Shown in pieces: positions 28,896 to 37,766 of a stretch of DNA of 64,000 nucleotides. How positions within the stretch are numbered: position 1 is the stretch's first letter; every line of letters starts with the position of its first letter. The notes under the pieces were generated by a model. The model was not told where the DNA came from, searched no databases, and saw nothing but the letters and a program-made list of their open reading frames with translations. Both the position numbers and the translations under genes were made by a program. This DNA comes from Cupriavidus pauculus. GTDB taxonomy: Bacteria; Pseudomonadota; Gammaproteobacteria; Burkholderiales; Burkholderiaceae. The stretch is taken from the NCBI RefSeq assembly GCF_022179805.1, contig NZ_BPUO01000007.1:248001-312000 (forward strand), read 5' to 3'.

Positions 28896-29132
28896 CGCAC
28901 TTCCTCCTGGCGTTTGGTTGGCGTCCTTCCCTTGCACTGTTGCGAATGCCGGCACAAGGCCTTCGGGATGACGCGATTTCCTCTCCAAGCTGAGGGTAGT
29001 CGTCCGTAATTCAAGTTTTACTACCCGGACGAACCTTGCGTGCCTTTGCTGCCCTCGTATCTTTGAGCATCGGCGCTCGCCGCAAGTTTCTTGAGCGCCG
29101 TGCACCACTGTGTTGCGATCTTCCCAATGGCG

Positions 29133-29963
29133 TCACGGAATATCACACTGTCCGCCACATGCGGCATGCCCCAGGAACGCATCGAAGATCGCAAGAAAGC
29201 GTTCCGGTTGTTCGATAAACGACAAGTGCGCAGCGTCAGGTAACACCTCCAGCTTCGCACCGTGAATCTTTTCCGCAATGGATTGGGCCATCGACACCGG
29301 AGCCCCTTCGTCGTCCGCCCCCGTCACCACCAGCGTCGGACAGTGGATGCGGCCAATTGCATCGGCCAGGTCGAACGCGACAATGGCCTGCGCCACTCCC
29401 ACATAGCCCTGCACCGGCGTGCCCAGCAGCATCCGCCCGATCCGTTCCACTTCGTCAGGGCGCCGCTCGCGGAACGACGGCGTCAGCCACCGCTCCATCG
29501 TCGACGTGACCATACCTGCCATGCCATGCGCCTCGGCCTGCCCGATCCGGTTGGCCCACATCGGATGCGCCGCCATCGGCGTGTGGTGAATCGTGTCCAC
29601 CAGCGTCAGCGACAGCAGCCGGCCGCCATGCCGCACACCCAGCGTCTGGGCCACCATGCCGCCGACCGATACACCGCATACATGTGCCTGCCCGATATCC
29701 AGCGCGTCCATCAGCGCCACCACATCGTCGGCCAGCCTGACCATGGTGTAGGCGCCCACCGGTGCGTCGCTGCCGCCGTGCCCGCGCAGGTCCATGCGCA
29801 GTACGCGGTAGCGGCTGGCCAGATGCCGCGCCGTCTCATCCCACAAAGTCAGATTCGCACCTAGCGCGTGAATCAGCACGACCCATGGCCCGTCCTGGCC
29901 ATCGGTGCGCACCTGGAGCTGGACATCGCCGGCCCTGATTCGCTGCGCCAATGTGTCAGCCAT
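29133..29963 (-). CDS. alpha/beta hydrolase (3-oxoadipate enol-lactonase-like)
   Basis: A 276-residue cytoplasmic hydrolase. The oxyanion segment is VLIHALGANLTLWD, the RVLRMDLRGHGGSD motif follows, the nucleophile elbow is GVSVGGMVAQ, the acid lies in VVTGADDEGAP, and the catalytic His in LPDAAHLSFIEQPERF. Overall pattern matches PcaD, which opens 3-oxoadipate enol-lactone in the beta-ketoadipate pathway, but no pca genes are nearby, so the specificity is open. Start taken at 29963, with GGAGA upstream. It follows the DUF3108 gene by 22 bp. Confidence 0.8.
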   Translation of the reverse strand: MADTLAQRIRAGDVQLQVRTDGQDGPWVVLIHALGANLTLWDETARHLASRYRVLRMDLRGHGGSDAPVGAYTMVRLADDVVALMDALDIGQAHVCGVSVGGMVAQTLGVRHGGRLLSLTLVDTIHHTPMAAHPMWANRIGQAEAHGMAGMVTSTMERWLTPSFRERRPDEVERIGRMLLGTPVQGYVGVAQAIVAFDLADAIGRIHCPTLVVTGADDEGAPVSMAQSIAEKIHGAKLEVLPDAAHLSFIEQPERFLAIFDAFLGHAACGGQCDIP

Positions 29964-29985
29964 GTTGCAGTCTCCCGCCTCGGCA

Positions 29986-31044
29986 TCACCGCCCATCACT
30001 ACTACGATAGACGAGATCGATCTGAGTGCCATCGGGCTCCGTCTGACGAAGACGTGCCGGCATCCAGTTCAGCGAGGGTGCAAGCCAGATTTCCACGCGG
30101 CGTTTGTCATTGGGGTGGCGTGGCAGCCGCACGAAGTGTCGCGCGCGCACCACGTCGGTGCCGATATCGACATCCTCGTCGCCCACGTACTGAATCTGCA
30201 TGGGCTCCACTTCGCGGGTATCGGCCACGTTGAACGACTCGGTCGCGCCGGGCGTGACATAGCGCTGGGGGTCGCCGCGCGCCCAGCCCACCAGTTGCAG
30301 GAAGATGCTGAAGCGGTCCTGGAAGGCCGTCGGCATCGCCACCTGTCCGCCACGCGTTTCAAACACGACCGTGTTCGCGGCGTGGTCGAAGCGCGCCACC
30401 TCCACCTTGCTGCGGCGAGCCTCTTCATAGCGTGTGGGCGCCAGGCCGCGATCGCTCATGTCGCCGCTGCTCTGGAACACAAAGCGGAACCACAAGATGC
30501 GCGTTTCAATGGCCAGTTTGTAGTGCTTGCCGTCCTGTTCCCAGCGGATGATGCCGTCCGGGTTCTGCACGCCGTTGACGAAGCTGGCATAGCGCATCGT
30601 GACCGAACCCGGCGGGCTGTAGCGCGGCGCGGGCGGCGCGGGAGACTCAGACGGCGCGGCAGGCGGCGCAGCGGCGTTGCCGGTGCCCGTGCCGCCCGCG
30701 CCCACATTGGCGGTGGTGTCGCCACTGTCGGCCGTGGCCAGCGCGGGCGCCGACGGCTCCTGGATCGATTCGGGGGATGGCGTGGGCGCCTGCGCCGGTT
30801 TGGGGCGCGGCGGGGCCGCGCGAGGCGGCGGCGCGGCAGGCTTGGGCGGCGGCAGCAGCACCGCCTCCACGGTCGGCGCGTCGCGCATGGCGGGCAGGGT
30901 CGGCACCGGCACGCGCATCAGGCCAAACAGCAACAGCACATGCGCGATCGCCACAAGGGCGATCACCGCCATCCAGCGGCGCAGGCGCCGCGGACGTTTG
31001 CTACGAGGGGTCTCCGTCCCGTCCGGACGGTTGGTTGTCGCCAA
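29986..31044 (-). CDS. DUF3108 family protein with N-terminal membrane anchor
   Basis: About 352 residues. A basic N-terminus (RSKRPRRLRRW) precedes one transmembrane helix (MAVIALVAIAHVLLLFGLM), then a Pro/Ala-rich linker that resembles TonB or TolA spacers, and a C-terminal DUF3108 domain (from SVTMRYASFVNGVQ to NWMPARLRQTEPDGT). No ATG fits ahead of the basic region; TTG at 31044 is the best guess and overlaps the end of the IclR gene by 44 bp, while ATG at 30972 would start exactly at the helix. Probably faces the periplasm. Function unknown. Confidence 0.7.
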   Translation of the reverse strand: MATTNRPDGTETPRSKRPRRLRRWMAVIALVAIAHVLLLFGLMRVPVPTLPAMRDAPTVEAVLLPPPKPAAPPPRAAPPRPKPAQAPTPSPESIQEPSAPALATADSGDTTANVGAGGTGTGNAAAPPAAPSESPAPPAPRYSPPGSVTMRYASFVNGVQNPDGIIRWEQDGKHYKLAIETRILWFRFVFQSSGDMSDRGLAPTRYEEARRSKVEVARFDHAANTVVFETRGGQVAMPTAFQDRFSIFLQLVGWARGDPQRYVTPGATESFNVADTREVEPMQIQYVGDEDVDIGTDVVRARHFVRLPRHPNDKRRVEIWLAPSLNWMPARLRQTEPDGTQIDLVYRSSDGR

Positions 31045-31873
31045 GATAACCAAGTTCCGACGAAATCTGCCGCGCGATATCGCGCACACGGCGGTCCACC
31101 GCACCGCCCCATTCTGCATCGAATACGCTCTGCGCGCCCAGCACGATCAGCGCCATCGACAAATGCCCGTTGGCATCGAACACCGGCGCCGAGATGGCGT
31201 TGATGCCGGGCAGCACGCCACCGCGCGTACGCGCCGCGCCCTGCTCGCGCACGGCCGCGCAAATCGCATCGTATTCGGCCAGCGACGCCGGCATGTCCGA
31301 CAGCCCCGCATCGCCACGTGCTGCCAGCTCGCGCTCGATCAGCGGCAGCGTCTGCCGCCGCGACAGGTAGGCGCCATACAGCCGCCCCGTGGCCGAGTTG
31401 AGCAGCGGCATCACATCGCCCAGACGCAGGCTCACGCTGACCGGATGGCTCGACTCTTCCCAATGCACGATGGTGGGCCCGTGGTTGCCCCACACGGCAA
31501 TGCCCGCGGTCTGGTCGATCTCGTCGCGCAACTGCGACAGGATGGGCCGGGCCTTGCGCACCGGATCGAGCCGGTTCAGCCCCGCCAGCCCGAGCTGCAG
31601 CGCAAACGGCCCCAGGTCGTAGCGCTGGCTCACGGCATCCTGCGCCACGGCGCCCAGGCGCTGGAAGCTGACCAGGTAGCGATGGGCCTTGGCCGGGTTC
31701 ATGTCGGCGGCGGCGGCCAGGTCGCGCAGCATCATCGCGCGCGGCGACGCGGCCAGCGCCTGCAACAGCCGGAACCCGACCTCGATGGACTGGATGCCGG
31801 CGCGTTTGGCGTCGTCGCGGCCGTCGTCGTTGCGTTCATCGTCGCGGGAATCGTCGTCGTCCACTGCGGTCAT
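31001..31873 (-). CDS. IclR-family transcriptional regulator
   Basis: A 290-residue regulator: an acidic N-terminal tail (DDDDSRDDERNDDGRDD), a winged helix-turn-helix at about 24-85 (SIEVGFRLLQALAASPRAMMLRDLAAAADM), then an IclR effector domain with SGR-type loop NSATGRLYGAYL and GVLPGINAISAPVFD. Divergent from the fumarylacetoacetate-hydrolase-family gene 114 bp away, which is probably its target. Start at 31873 is the nearest ATG to the HTH; another at 31909 is possible. Confidence 0.88.
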   Translation of the reverse strand: MTAVDDDDSRDDERNDDGRDDAKRAGIQSIEVGFRLLQALAASPRAMMLRDLAAAADMNPAKAHRYLVSFQRLGAVAQDAVSQRYDLGPFALQLGLAGLNRLDPVRKARPILSQLRDEIDQTAGIAVWGNHGPTIVHWEESSHPVSVSLRLGDVMPLLNSATGRLYGAYLSRRQTLPLIERELAARGDAGLSDMPASLAEYDAICAAVREQGAARTRGGVLPGINAISAPVFDANGHLSMALIVLGAQSVFDAEWGGAVDRRVRDIARQISSELGYLGDNQPSGRDGDPS

Positions 31874-31987
31874 GCGTGAGTCGGGAAACTGGAATGTGAT
31901 GCCGGCCATTCTATACAACGCCGGGCGTGACCCGGCGCCGCTCCGGTAGACTACCGCCCATTCATTTCTGCCAATGTTCGATTTCGC

Positions 31988-32968
31988 ATGAAACTCGCCA
32001 CCCTGAAGGACGGCTCGCGCGACGGCCAGCTCGTCGTTGTCTCGCGCGACCTGAAGACCGCGCACTACGCCACCGATATCGCCGGCAAGTTGCAGACCGC
32101 GCTGGACGACTGGCACTTCTACGCGCCGCAGCTCCAGGACCTCTACGACGCACTGAACGCCGGCCGCGCGCGCCACCCGTTCCCGTTCCAGCCCAAGGAC
32201 TGCATGGCGCCGCTGCCGCGCGCCTACCAGTGGGCCGACGGCTCGGCCTACGTCAACCACGTGGAGCTGGTACGCAAGGCACGCGGCGCCGAGATGCCGC
32301 CCGAGTTCTGGAAAGATCCGCTGATGTACCAGGGCGGCTCCGACGACTTCATCGGCCCGCAGGACGACATCGTCTGCCCCAACGTGTCATTCGGCATCGA
32401 CTTCGAGGCCGAGGTGGCCGTGATCACCGGCGACGTGCGCATGGGCGCCTCGCCCGACCAGGCCGCCGAAAACATCCGCCTGGTGCTGCTGGTCAACGAC
32501 GTGTCGCTGCGCAACCTGATTCCGGCCGAGCTGGGCAAGGGCTTTGGCTTCTTCCAGAGCAAGCCGGCCACGGCGTTTTCTCCCGTGGCAGTCACGCCCG
32601 ACGAACTGGGCGACGCCTGGAAGGACCGCAAGGTCCACCGGCCCATGATCATTCACTGGAACAGCAAGAAGGTGGGCTCGCCCGACTGCGGCACCGACAT
32701 GGTGTTCGACTTCGGCCAGCTGATCGCCCATATCTGCAAGACGCGCAACGTGCGCGCGGGCAGCATCGTCGGCTCGGGCACGATTTCGAACGTCGACCGC
32801 AGCAAGGGGTACGCCTGCATTGCCGAAAAACGCATGATCGAGACCATCGAAAAGGGCAAGCCGGTGACCGAATTCATGCAGGCCGGCGACGCCGTGCGCA
32901 TCGAAATGTTCGACGCCGACGGCAAGTCGATCTTCGGCGCGATCGACCAGGTGGTGGCCACGCGCTGA
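31988..32968 (+). CDS. fumarylacetoacetate hydrolase family protein
   Basis: A 326-residue FAH-fold hydrolase. The metal-binding core is visible in VSFGIDFEAEVAVITGDV, with acidic ligands, and in the later VFDFGQLIAH and GSGTISNVDRSKGYACIAEKR. The N-terminal domain contains the lid region LPRAYQWADGSAYVNHVELVRKARG typical of the subgroup near FahA-like proteins of beta-proteobacteria. Substrate may be fumarylpyruvate, fumarylacetoacetate or a related beta-diketone. No maleylacetoacetate isomerase or dioxygenase lies beside it. Regulated probably by the divergent IclR protein. Followed by a strong terminator. Confidence 0.85.
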   Translation: MKLATLKDGSRDGQLVVVSRDLKTAHYATDIAGKLQTALDDWHFYAPQLQDLYDALNAGRARHPFPFQPKDCMAPLPRAYQWADGSAYVNHVELVRKARGAEMPPEFWKDPLMYQGGSDDFIGPQDDIVCPNVSFGIDFEAEVAVITGDVRMGASPDQAAENIRLVLLVNDVSLRNLIPAELGKGFGFFQSKPATAFSPVAVTPDELGDAWKDRKVHRPMIIHWNSKKVGSPDCGTDMVFDFGQLIAHICKTRNVRAGSIVGSGTISNVDRSKGYACIAEKRMIETIEKGKPVTEFMQAGDAVRIEMFDADGKSIFGAIDQVVATR

Positions 32969-33046
32969 CCCGCACCGGCGGGTGGCACCAGCCGGGCGGC
33001 ATCGGGCCAAACCCGGGGTTGCCGGCAGCCGGCGGGATCGGCCTAT

Positions 33047-33079
33047 AATTCCCCGACCAACCGGTCGGGGAATTTTTTT
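33047..33079 (+). terminator. intrinsic terminator of the FAH-family gene, with embedded -10 box
   Basis: A perfect 12-bp stem (aattccccgacc against ggtcggggaatt), loop aacc, and a run of seven T. It lies 78 bp beyond the FAH stop. The left arm overlaps TATAAT at 33044-33049, with TTGCCG at 33019-33024 as a -35 at a 19-bp spacing, so the promoter of the next gene may be built into the terminator. Confidence 0.92.
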
Positions 33080-33109
33080 GCCTGGCCGGATCAACCTGGA
33101 AGCCGCCCC

Positions 33110-33937
33110 ATGACCACCACCGACGCCAACACGCTCTCCCCCCGCCTGGCCCGTTACCAGGCCCTCACGCTGCGCCGCCACGGCGCGGTGCTCGAAGTGA
33201 TCATGGGCGCGTCCCAGTCGGCCAACCAGAAGCTGGCCACGGCCGACGCCAGCATGCACCGCGAACTCGCCGAGATCTGGCGCGACATTTCGGCCGATCC
33301 CGATATCCGGGTGGCGATCATCCGTGGCGAAGGCAAGGGCTTCTCTGCAGGCGGCGACCTGGCGCTGGTCGAGGAGATGGCCAACGACTTCGAAACCCGC
33401 ACGCGGGTCTGGCACGAGGCGCGCGACCTGGTCTACAACGTGATCAACTGCGACAAGCCCATCGTGTCGGCCATGCACGGGCCGGCCGTGGGCGCGGGGC
33501 TGGTGGCGGGCCTGCTGGCCGATATCTCGATCGCGTCGAAGTCGGCACGCATCGTCGACGGCCATACGCGGCTGGGCGTGGCCGCCGGCGACCATGCGGC
33601 CATCGTGTGGCCGCTGCTGTGCGGAATGGCCAAGGCCAAGTACTATCTGATGCTGTGCGAGTCGGTCAGCGGCGAGGAAGCCGAGCGGATCGGCCTGGTA
33701 TCGCTGGCGGTGGAAGAAGACGAACTGGTGGCCAAGGCGTTCGAAGTGGCCAACCGGCTGGCGGCGGGGTCGCAGACCGCCATCCGCTGGACCAAGTATG
33801 CGTTGAACAACTGGCTGCGCATGGCCGGTCCCGCGTTCGATACCTCGCTGGCGCTTGAATTCATGGGCTTTGCCGGCCCCGACGTGCACGAAGGCATGGC
33901 GAGCCTGCGCCAGAAGCGGCCGCCCGAATTCCGGTAA
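33110..33937 (+). CDS. enoyl-CoA hydratase/isomerase family protein
   Basis: A 275-residue crotonase-fold protein. The first oxyanion-hole segment is [16 protein letters not shown] and the second is [21 protein letters not shown]. At the position of the catalytic glutamates the sequence reads [17 protein letters not shown], with an Asp-His rather than the Glu pair of standard enoyl-CoA hydratase, so the reaction may differ (isomerase, hydrolase or decarboxylase type). Start at 33110, 30 bp past the terminator. Substrate unknown. Confidence 0.87.
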   Translation: MTTTDANTLSPRLARYQALTLRRHGAVLEVIMGASQSANQKLATADASMHRELAEIWRDISADPDIRVAIIRGEGKGFSAGGDLALVEEMANDFETRTRVWHEARDLVYNVINCDKPIVSAMHGPAVGAGLVAGLLADISIASKSARIVDGHTRLGVAAGDHAAIVWPLLCGMAKAKYYLMLCESVSGEEAERIGLVSLAVEEDELVAKAFEVANRLAAGSQTAIRWTKYALNNWLRMAGPAFDTSLALEFMGFAGPDVHEGMASLRQKRPPEFR

Positions 33938-33990
33938 CCGGCCGCCACGCCCCGCATCGGGCGGCCCCTGCAAATTGGAGTGCCGCGACC

Positions 33991-34857
33991 ATGTTTGGAC
34001 AGATCCCCGATTTCTCGAACAGCTTCGACTTCCTGCGCAAGCTCTGGGCCACGGGCAGCGGCATGCCCAGCGGCCTGATGCCGGGCTTGAACGTGATGAC
34101 GCCGCCAATGGACCTCGATGAGGTCGACAAGCGCATCCACGATCTCAAGTCCGTGGAAAGCTGGCTCCAGCTGAATACCAACTTGCTGCGCACCACGATC
34201 CAGGGCCTGGAGGTACAGCGCGCCACCCTCGTGGCATTGCAGACGTTCGGCAATGCCCTGTCGCCCGAGGCGATGCAGAACGCGATGGAAAACGTCGCGC
34301 GCGCCGCCAACGCGCCCAGCGCGCATCCGCCGCAGCATCCCCACCCGTTCGGCACCAGCCAGACCGTGTCCGAGGCACAGGCCGACGCCGAGAACGATGA
34401 GCCCGACGATGACGACATCGACGCACCGCCCGAGGCGGCCGCCGCCGATGCCGAGGGCGCGGAGGACACGGGCGAGCGCGCGGATCCGGGTCCGGCGCCC
34501 ATGCCGCCCAATGCCTCGCTCTGGTGGGACATGCTGCAACGTCAGTTCTCGCAGATCGCCAGCGGTGCGGCAGCGGCCAGCGCGGCGGGTGTGAATCCTT
34601 TCGGCGGCGTGGCCGGGTTCGGTGGGATGGCGCCTGGCGCCCAAGGCGTGGAGCCTGGCGTAAAGAGCGAGCCGCCTGCCGCGAAGCCTGCCAAGCCGGC
34701 TGCGAAGAAGCCGGCGGCGAAGAAGGCGCCCGCGAAGAAGCCGGCTGCGAAGAAGGCCCCGGCCAAGAAGGCTGCGGCAAAGAGCAGTGCGAAAGCCCCA
34801 CCCGCCACCCCAACCGCCAGCCCGCCTGCCACAGACACCGGAGACACCGTCGAGTGA
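33991..34857 (+). CDS. phaM: PhaM-type polyhydroxybutyrate granule-associated protein
   Basis: A 288-residue protein. The N-terminal part ([19 protein letters not shown], then [22 protein letters not shown]) matches PhaM, which activates PHB synthase PhaC and ties granules to the nucleoid. The middle is an acidic Ala/Asp linker. The C-terminus is a histone-H1-like array of AAKKPA/KKAPAK units (about 230-270) that would bind DNA. This architecture is known from Cupriavidus necator. The stop codon overlaps the GTG start of a patatin-like gene (GTGA), so the two are coupled. Confidence 0.93.
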   Translation: MFGQIPDFSNSFDFLRKLWATGSGMPSGLMPGLNVMTPPMDLDEVDKRIHDLKSVESWLQLNTNLLRTTIQGLEVQRATLVALQTFGNALSPEAMQNAMENVARAANAPSAHPPQHPHPFGTSQTVSEAQADAENDEPDDDDIDAPPEAAAADAEGAEDTGERADPGPAPMPPNASLWWDMLQRQFSQIASGAAAASAAGVNPFGGVAGFGGMAPGAQGVEPGVKSEPPAAKPAKPAAKKPAAKKAPAKKPAAKKAPAKKAAAKSSAKAPPATPTASPPATDTGDTVE

Positions 34858-36098
34858 CCACGGCCGCCCCTGCCAGCGCATTCGCACGCGCCAACCAGCG
34901 GCAGAACACGGCGCTGGTGATGATGGGCGGCGGCGCCCGGGCCGCCTACCAGGCCGGCGTGCTGTCCGGCATCGCCAAGATCGCGGCGCGGCATGGGCTG
35001 GACCATTGCCCGTTGCCGTTCGGCATCATCGCCGGCACGTCGGCCGGGGCCATCAACGGCGCGGGGCTGGCCACCGGCGCCGCCGACTTCCGCACGGCCG
35101 CGGACACCCTGGCGGCGCTCTGGCATAGCCTGCACACCGACGACGTCTACCGCACCGATGTGGTCCAGATGGGCGTATCGGGCGCGCGCTGGCTGTCGTC
35201 GCTGGCCTTCGGCTGGATCACGCGCCGCTCGCCGCGCGCACTGTTCGACAACGCGCCGCTTGGCAGCTTTCTGACCGAATTGTTCGAACCCGAGCGCGTG
35301 CAGGCCAGCCTCGACAGCGGCGCGCTGCATGCGTTTGCCGTCACGGCGCTGTCCTACAGCACCGGGCGCCACGTCACGTTCTACCAGTCGCACCGCCGCA
35401 TCCATCCGTGGCAGCGCAGCCAGCGCATGGCCGTGGAGGCCACCATCGGCGTGGACCACCTGCTGGCCTCGTCGTCGATCCCGTTCCTGTTCCCGGCCAT
35501 GCCGCTGGAACTCGAAGGCCATCACGAATGGTTTGGCGACGGCACGATGCGCCAGATGTCGCCGCTTTCTCCCGCCATCCACCTGGGCGCGTCGCGCGTC
35601 CTGGCCATCGGCGCCGCCTCGCGCAAGCGTCCGGGATGGTTCGACACGGTGCCGTCGGGCGGCTATCCGTCGCTGGCGCAGGTGGGCGGCCAGGCGCTGG
35701 CCAGCATCTTCCTCGACGGCCTGCAGGCCGACATCGAGCGGCTCATGCACATCAACCGGCTGCTGTCGCGCATGCCCGAGATGGCCAACGATGCCGAAGG
35801 CTGGCGCCCCGTGCAGGTGATGACGATTTCGCCCAGCGAGCCCATCGAGGCGATTGCCGCCGAACACCTGCACCGGCTGCCACGCACGGTGCGGGCGCTG
35901 TTGTCGCCACTTGGCGGCACCGAGGCGCGCGGTGCCGCATTTGCCAGCTACCTGCTGTTCGAACCCGAGTTCACCCAGGCGCTGCTGGCCCTGGGCGAAC
36001 GCGACGCTGCCGCCCAGGCCGACGAGATCGCGGCCTTTCTTTACGGCGTGGTGCCGGAAACCAAGCCGGCGACACAGGAAATGTCCGAGGTGTCGTAG
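34854..36098 (+). CDS. patatin-like phospholipase family protein
   Basis: About 414 residues, starting with GTG inside the phaM stop. The glycine-rich oxyanion segment is [15 protein letters not shown], the nucleophile elbow [13 protein letters not shown], and the catalytic Asp lies in WFGDGTMRQ, giving the Ser-Asp dyad of patatins. An extra C-terminal region of about 130 residues ([29 protein letters not shown]) fits the DUF3336-lacking bacterial subfamily. No signal peptide. The likely substrate is a phospholipid or neutral lipid; coupling to phaM hints at granule-surface lipids. Confidence 0.9.
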   Translation: MTTAAPASAFARANQRQNTALVMMGGGARAAYQAGVLSGIAKIAARHGLDHCPLPFGIIAGTSAGAINGAGLATGAADFRTAADTLAALWHSLHTDDVYRTDVVQMGVSGARWLSSLAFGWITRRSPRALFDNAPLGSFLTELFEPERVQASLDSGALHAFAVTALSYSTGRHVTFYQSHRRIHPWQRSQRMAVEATIGVDHLLASSSIPFLFPAMPLELEGHHEWFGDGTMRQMSPLSPAIHLGASRVLAIGAASRKRPGWFDTVPSGGYPSLAQVGGQALASIFLDGLQADIERLMHINRLLSRMPEMANDAEGWRPVQVMTISPSEPIEAIAAEHLHRLPRTVRALLSPLGGTEARGAAFASYLLFEPEFTQALLALGERDAAAQADEIAAFLYGVVPETKPATQEMSEVS

Positions 36099-36172
36099 CC
36101 ACACCACTTTCCGCCCCCCAAGGCCCGCCGGCTGTTGCAATCCTTGGCATCCGGGCTAAAACGGAGTAGAGA

Positions 36173-36190
36173 AATCATTCGAGAATGATT
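36173..36190. promoter_or_regulatory. 18-bp inverted repeat over the -35 region of the ferritin-like gene
   Basis: AATCATTC-GA-GAATGATT, perfect 8-bp arms, 40 bp upstream of the gene at 36231. A -10-like TAGAAT lies at 36200-36205, which places the repeat over the -35 position. The A/T-rich AATGATT halves recall Fur-type elements, but the arrangement differs from the standard Fur box. Confidence 0.6.
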
Positions 36191-36230
36191 CCTGTCTGGT
36201 AGAATCCGCCCGTAATTTCAAAGGCTTAGC

Positions 36231-37076
36231 ATGCTCTACCCCGAACTGTTCAAATCGTTGGAAGCGGTCCGCTGGCACATGGACAAGGACATCCCCTGGG
36301 ATACCTTTGACCCGAGCCTGCTCACCGACGACCAGGCGAAGACCATCCGCATGAATGCAATCACGGAGTGGTCTGCCCTGCCCGCTACCGAGATGTTCCT
36401 GCGCGACAACCGTCACGATTCGGACTTTTCGGCATTCATGAGCATCTGGTTCTTCGAGGAACAGAAGCATTCGCTGGTGCTGATGGAGTACCTGCGCCGC
36501 TTCCGTCCGGACCTGGTGCCGACCGAGGAAGAGCTGCATGCGGTGCGCTTCGAGTTCGATCCGGCCCCGCCGCTGGAAACGCTGATGCTGCACTTCTGCG
36601 GCGAGATCCGCCTGAACCACTGGTACCGCCGCGCTGCCGAATGGCACTCGGAACCGGTGATCAAGCACATCTACCGCACGCTGTCGCAGGACGAAGCCCG
36701 CCATGGCGGCGCCTACCTGCGCTACATGAAGAAGTACCTGGCCCAGTTTGGCGACTCCGCCCGCGCCGCGTTCGCCAAGATCGGCGTGCTGATGGCGTCG
36801 GCCCGCCGCACGGAAAAGCCGCTGCACCCGACCAACCTGCACGTGAACAAGGCCCTGTTCCCGAACGACACGGTGCAATCGCGCCTGCCGGACCCGGACT
36901 GGCTCGAACACTGGCTCGACGAACAGATCCGCTTTGACGAGATCTGGGAAAAGAAGGTCATCGAACGGATCCTGCACAACATGTCGCTGCTGTTCGAACG
37001 CACGTTCGAGTCGGTGCAGGACCTGAACCGCTACCGCAAGGAACTGAACGCCAACCTGCAGGCCGCCCAGGCCTGA
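36231..37076 (+). CDS. ferritin-like diiron protein
   Basis: A 281-residue all-helical protein of the ferritin-like superfamily. Candidate diiron ligands are FFEEQKHS near residue 80 (E-X2-H type), CGEIRLNHW near 125-133, and QDEARHGGAY near 150. The pattern resembles acyl-ACP desaturase-like and ribonucleotide-reductase-like carboxylate-bridged diiron enzymes rather than true iron-storage ferritin. No signal peptide. It has its own promoter-like region and a downstream terminator, so it is likely monocistronic. Substrate unknown. Confidence 0.8.
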   Translation: MLYPELFKSLEAVRWHMDKDIPWDTFDPSLLTDDQAKTIRMNAITEWSALPATEMFLRDNRHDSDFSAFMSIWFFEEQKHSLVLMEYLRRFRPDLVPTEEELHAVRFEFDPAPPLETLMLHFCGEIRLNHWYRRAAEWHSEPVIKHIYRTLSQDEARHGGAYLRYMKKYLAQFGDSARAAFAKIGVLMASARRTEKPLHPTNLHVNKALFPNDTVQSRLPDPDWLEHWLDEQIRFDEIWEKKVIERILHNMSLLFERTFESVQDLNRYRKELNANLQAAQA

Positions 37077-37106
37077 CGCTTGCCGGTTCCGCGCCGCTGT
37101 GACAAG

Positions 37107-37132
37107 ACCCCATCGGATACGATGGGGTTTTT
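37107..37132 (+). terminator. intrinsic terminator of the ferritin-like gene
   Basis: A perfect 9-bp stem (accccatcg against cgatggggt) with loop gata and a run of five T, 30 bp after the stop codon. Confidence 0.92.
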
Positions 37133-37177
37133 CATTGGTGCCCACCCCTTCTTCCCGACGTTTTCCCGACGCATTCC

Positions 37178-37672
37178 ATGACCGCACCCGCCTTTGAATC
37201 CAAGCTGGTTCCCGCCGACGACATCGCCGCGCTGCACGCCGCCGTGGCCGCCCTGCCGCGCCCGCTGGTCTTTACCAACGGCGTGTTCGACATCCTGCAT
37301 CGCGGCCACGCCACGTACCTGGCGCAGGCGCGCGAACTGGGCGCGAGCATGGTGGTGGGCGTCAACAGCGACGCGTCGGTGAAGATGCTGGGCAAGGGCG
37401 ACGACCGCCCGCTCAATCACGAGGCAGACCGCATGGCACTGCTGGCCGCGCTGGCCTCGGTGGACCTGGTGGCGATGTTCCGCGAACAAACCCCGGTGGA
37501 ACTGATCCGCCTGGTGCGTCCGGACATCTATGTGAAGGGCGGCGACTACGACATCGACACGCTGGAAGAAACGCGCCTGGTGCGCAGCTGGGGCGGCCAG
37601 GCGTACGCGATTCCGTTCCTGCACGACCGCTCGACGACCAAGCTGCTGACGAAGGTGCGGGCGCACGGTTGA
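37178..37672 (+). CDS. rfaE2: D-glycero-beta-D-manno-heptose 1-phosphate adenylyltransferase
   Basis: A 164-residue nucleotidyltransferase that activates heptose-1-phosphate for the LPS inner core. It has FTNGVFDILHRGHATYLAQA (the HXGH nucleotidyltransferase site) and VGVNSDASVKMLGKG, and KGGDYDIDTLEE near the C-terminus. It corresponds to the C-terminal half of HldE; a separate kinase (HldA) must be encoded elsewhere, as is usual in Burkholderiales. Start at 37178. Confidence 0.95.
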   Translation: MTAPAFESKLVPADDIAALHAAVAALPRPLVFTNGVFDILHRGHATYLAQARELGASMVVGVNSDASVKMLGKGDDRPLNHEADRMALLAALASVDLVAMFREQTPVELIRLVRPDIYVKGGDYDIDTLEETRLVRSWGGQAYAIPFLHDRSTTKLLTKVRAHG

Positions 37673-37697
37673 GGCGATATTTGCCGCTCTGATTATT

Positions 37698-37742
37698 CTC
37701 CCCTCTCCCCCGGCCCCTCTCCCGCCTTGCGGGAGAGGGGAG
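37698..37742. repeat. dispersed intergenic repeat, short copy C
   Basis: A 45-bp hairpin unit (ctcccctctccc, then cccctctcccgc, then gcgggagaggggag) identical in style to the end arms of copies A, B and D but without the central core. It lies between the convergent rfaE2 and SPOR genes and may stop transcription in both directions. Confidence 0.8.
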
Positions 37743-37766
37743 AAAGACTAAGGCGGGAGACAGCAA

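Noticed and set aside
33047..33079. Hairpin as a small RNA
   Set aside because: Position after a gene and the seven-T tract make a terminator sufficient; there is no sign of a longer structured RNA.
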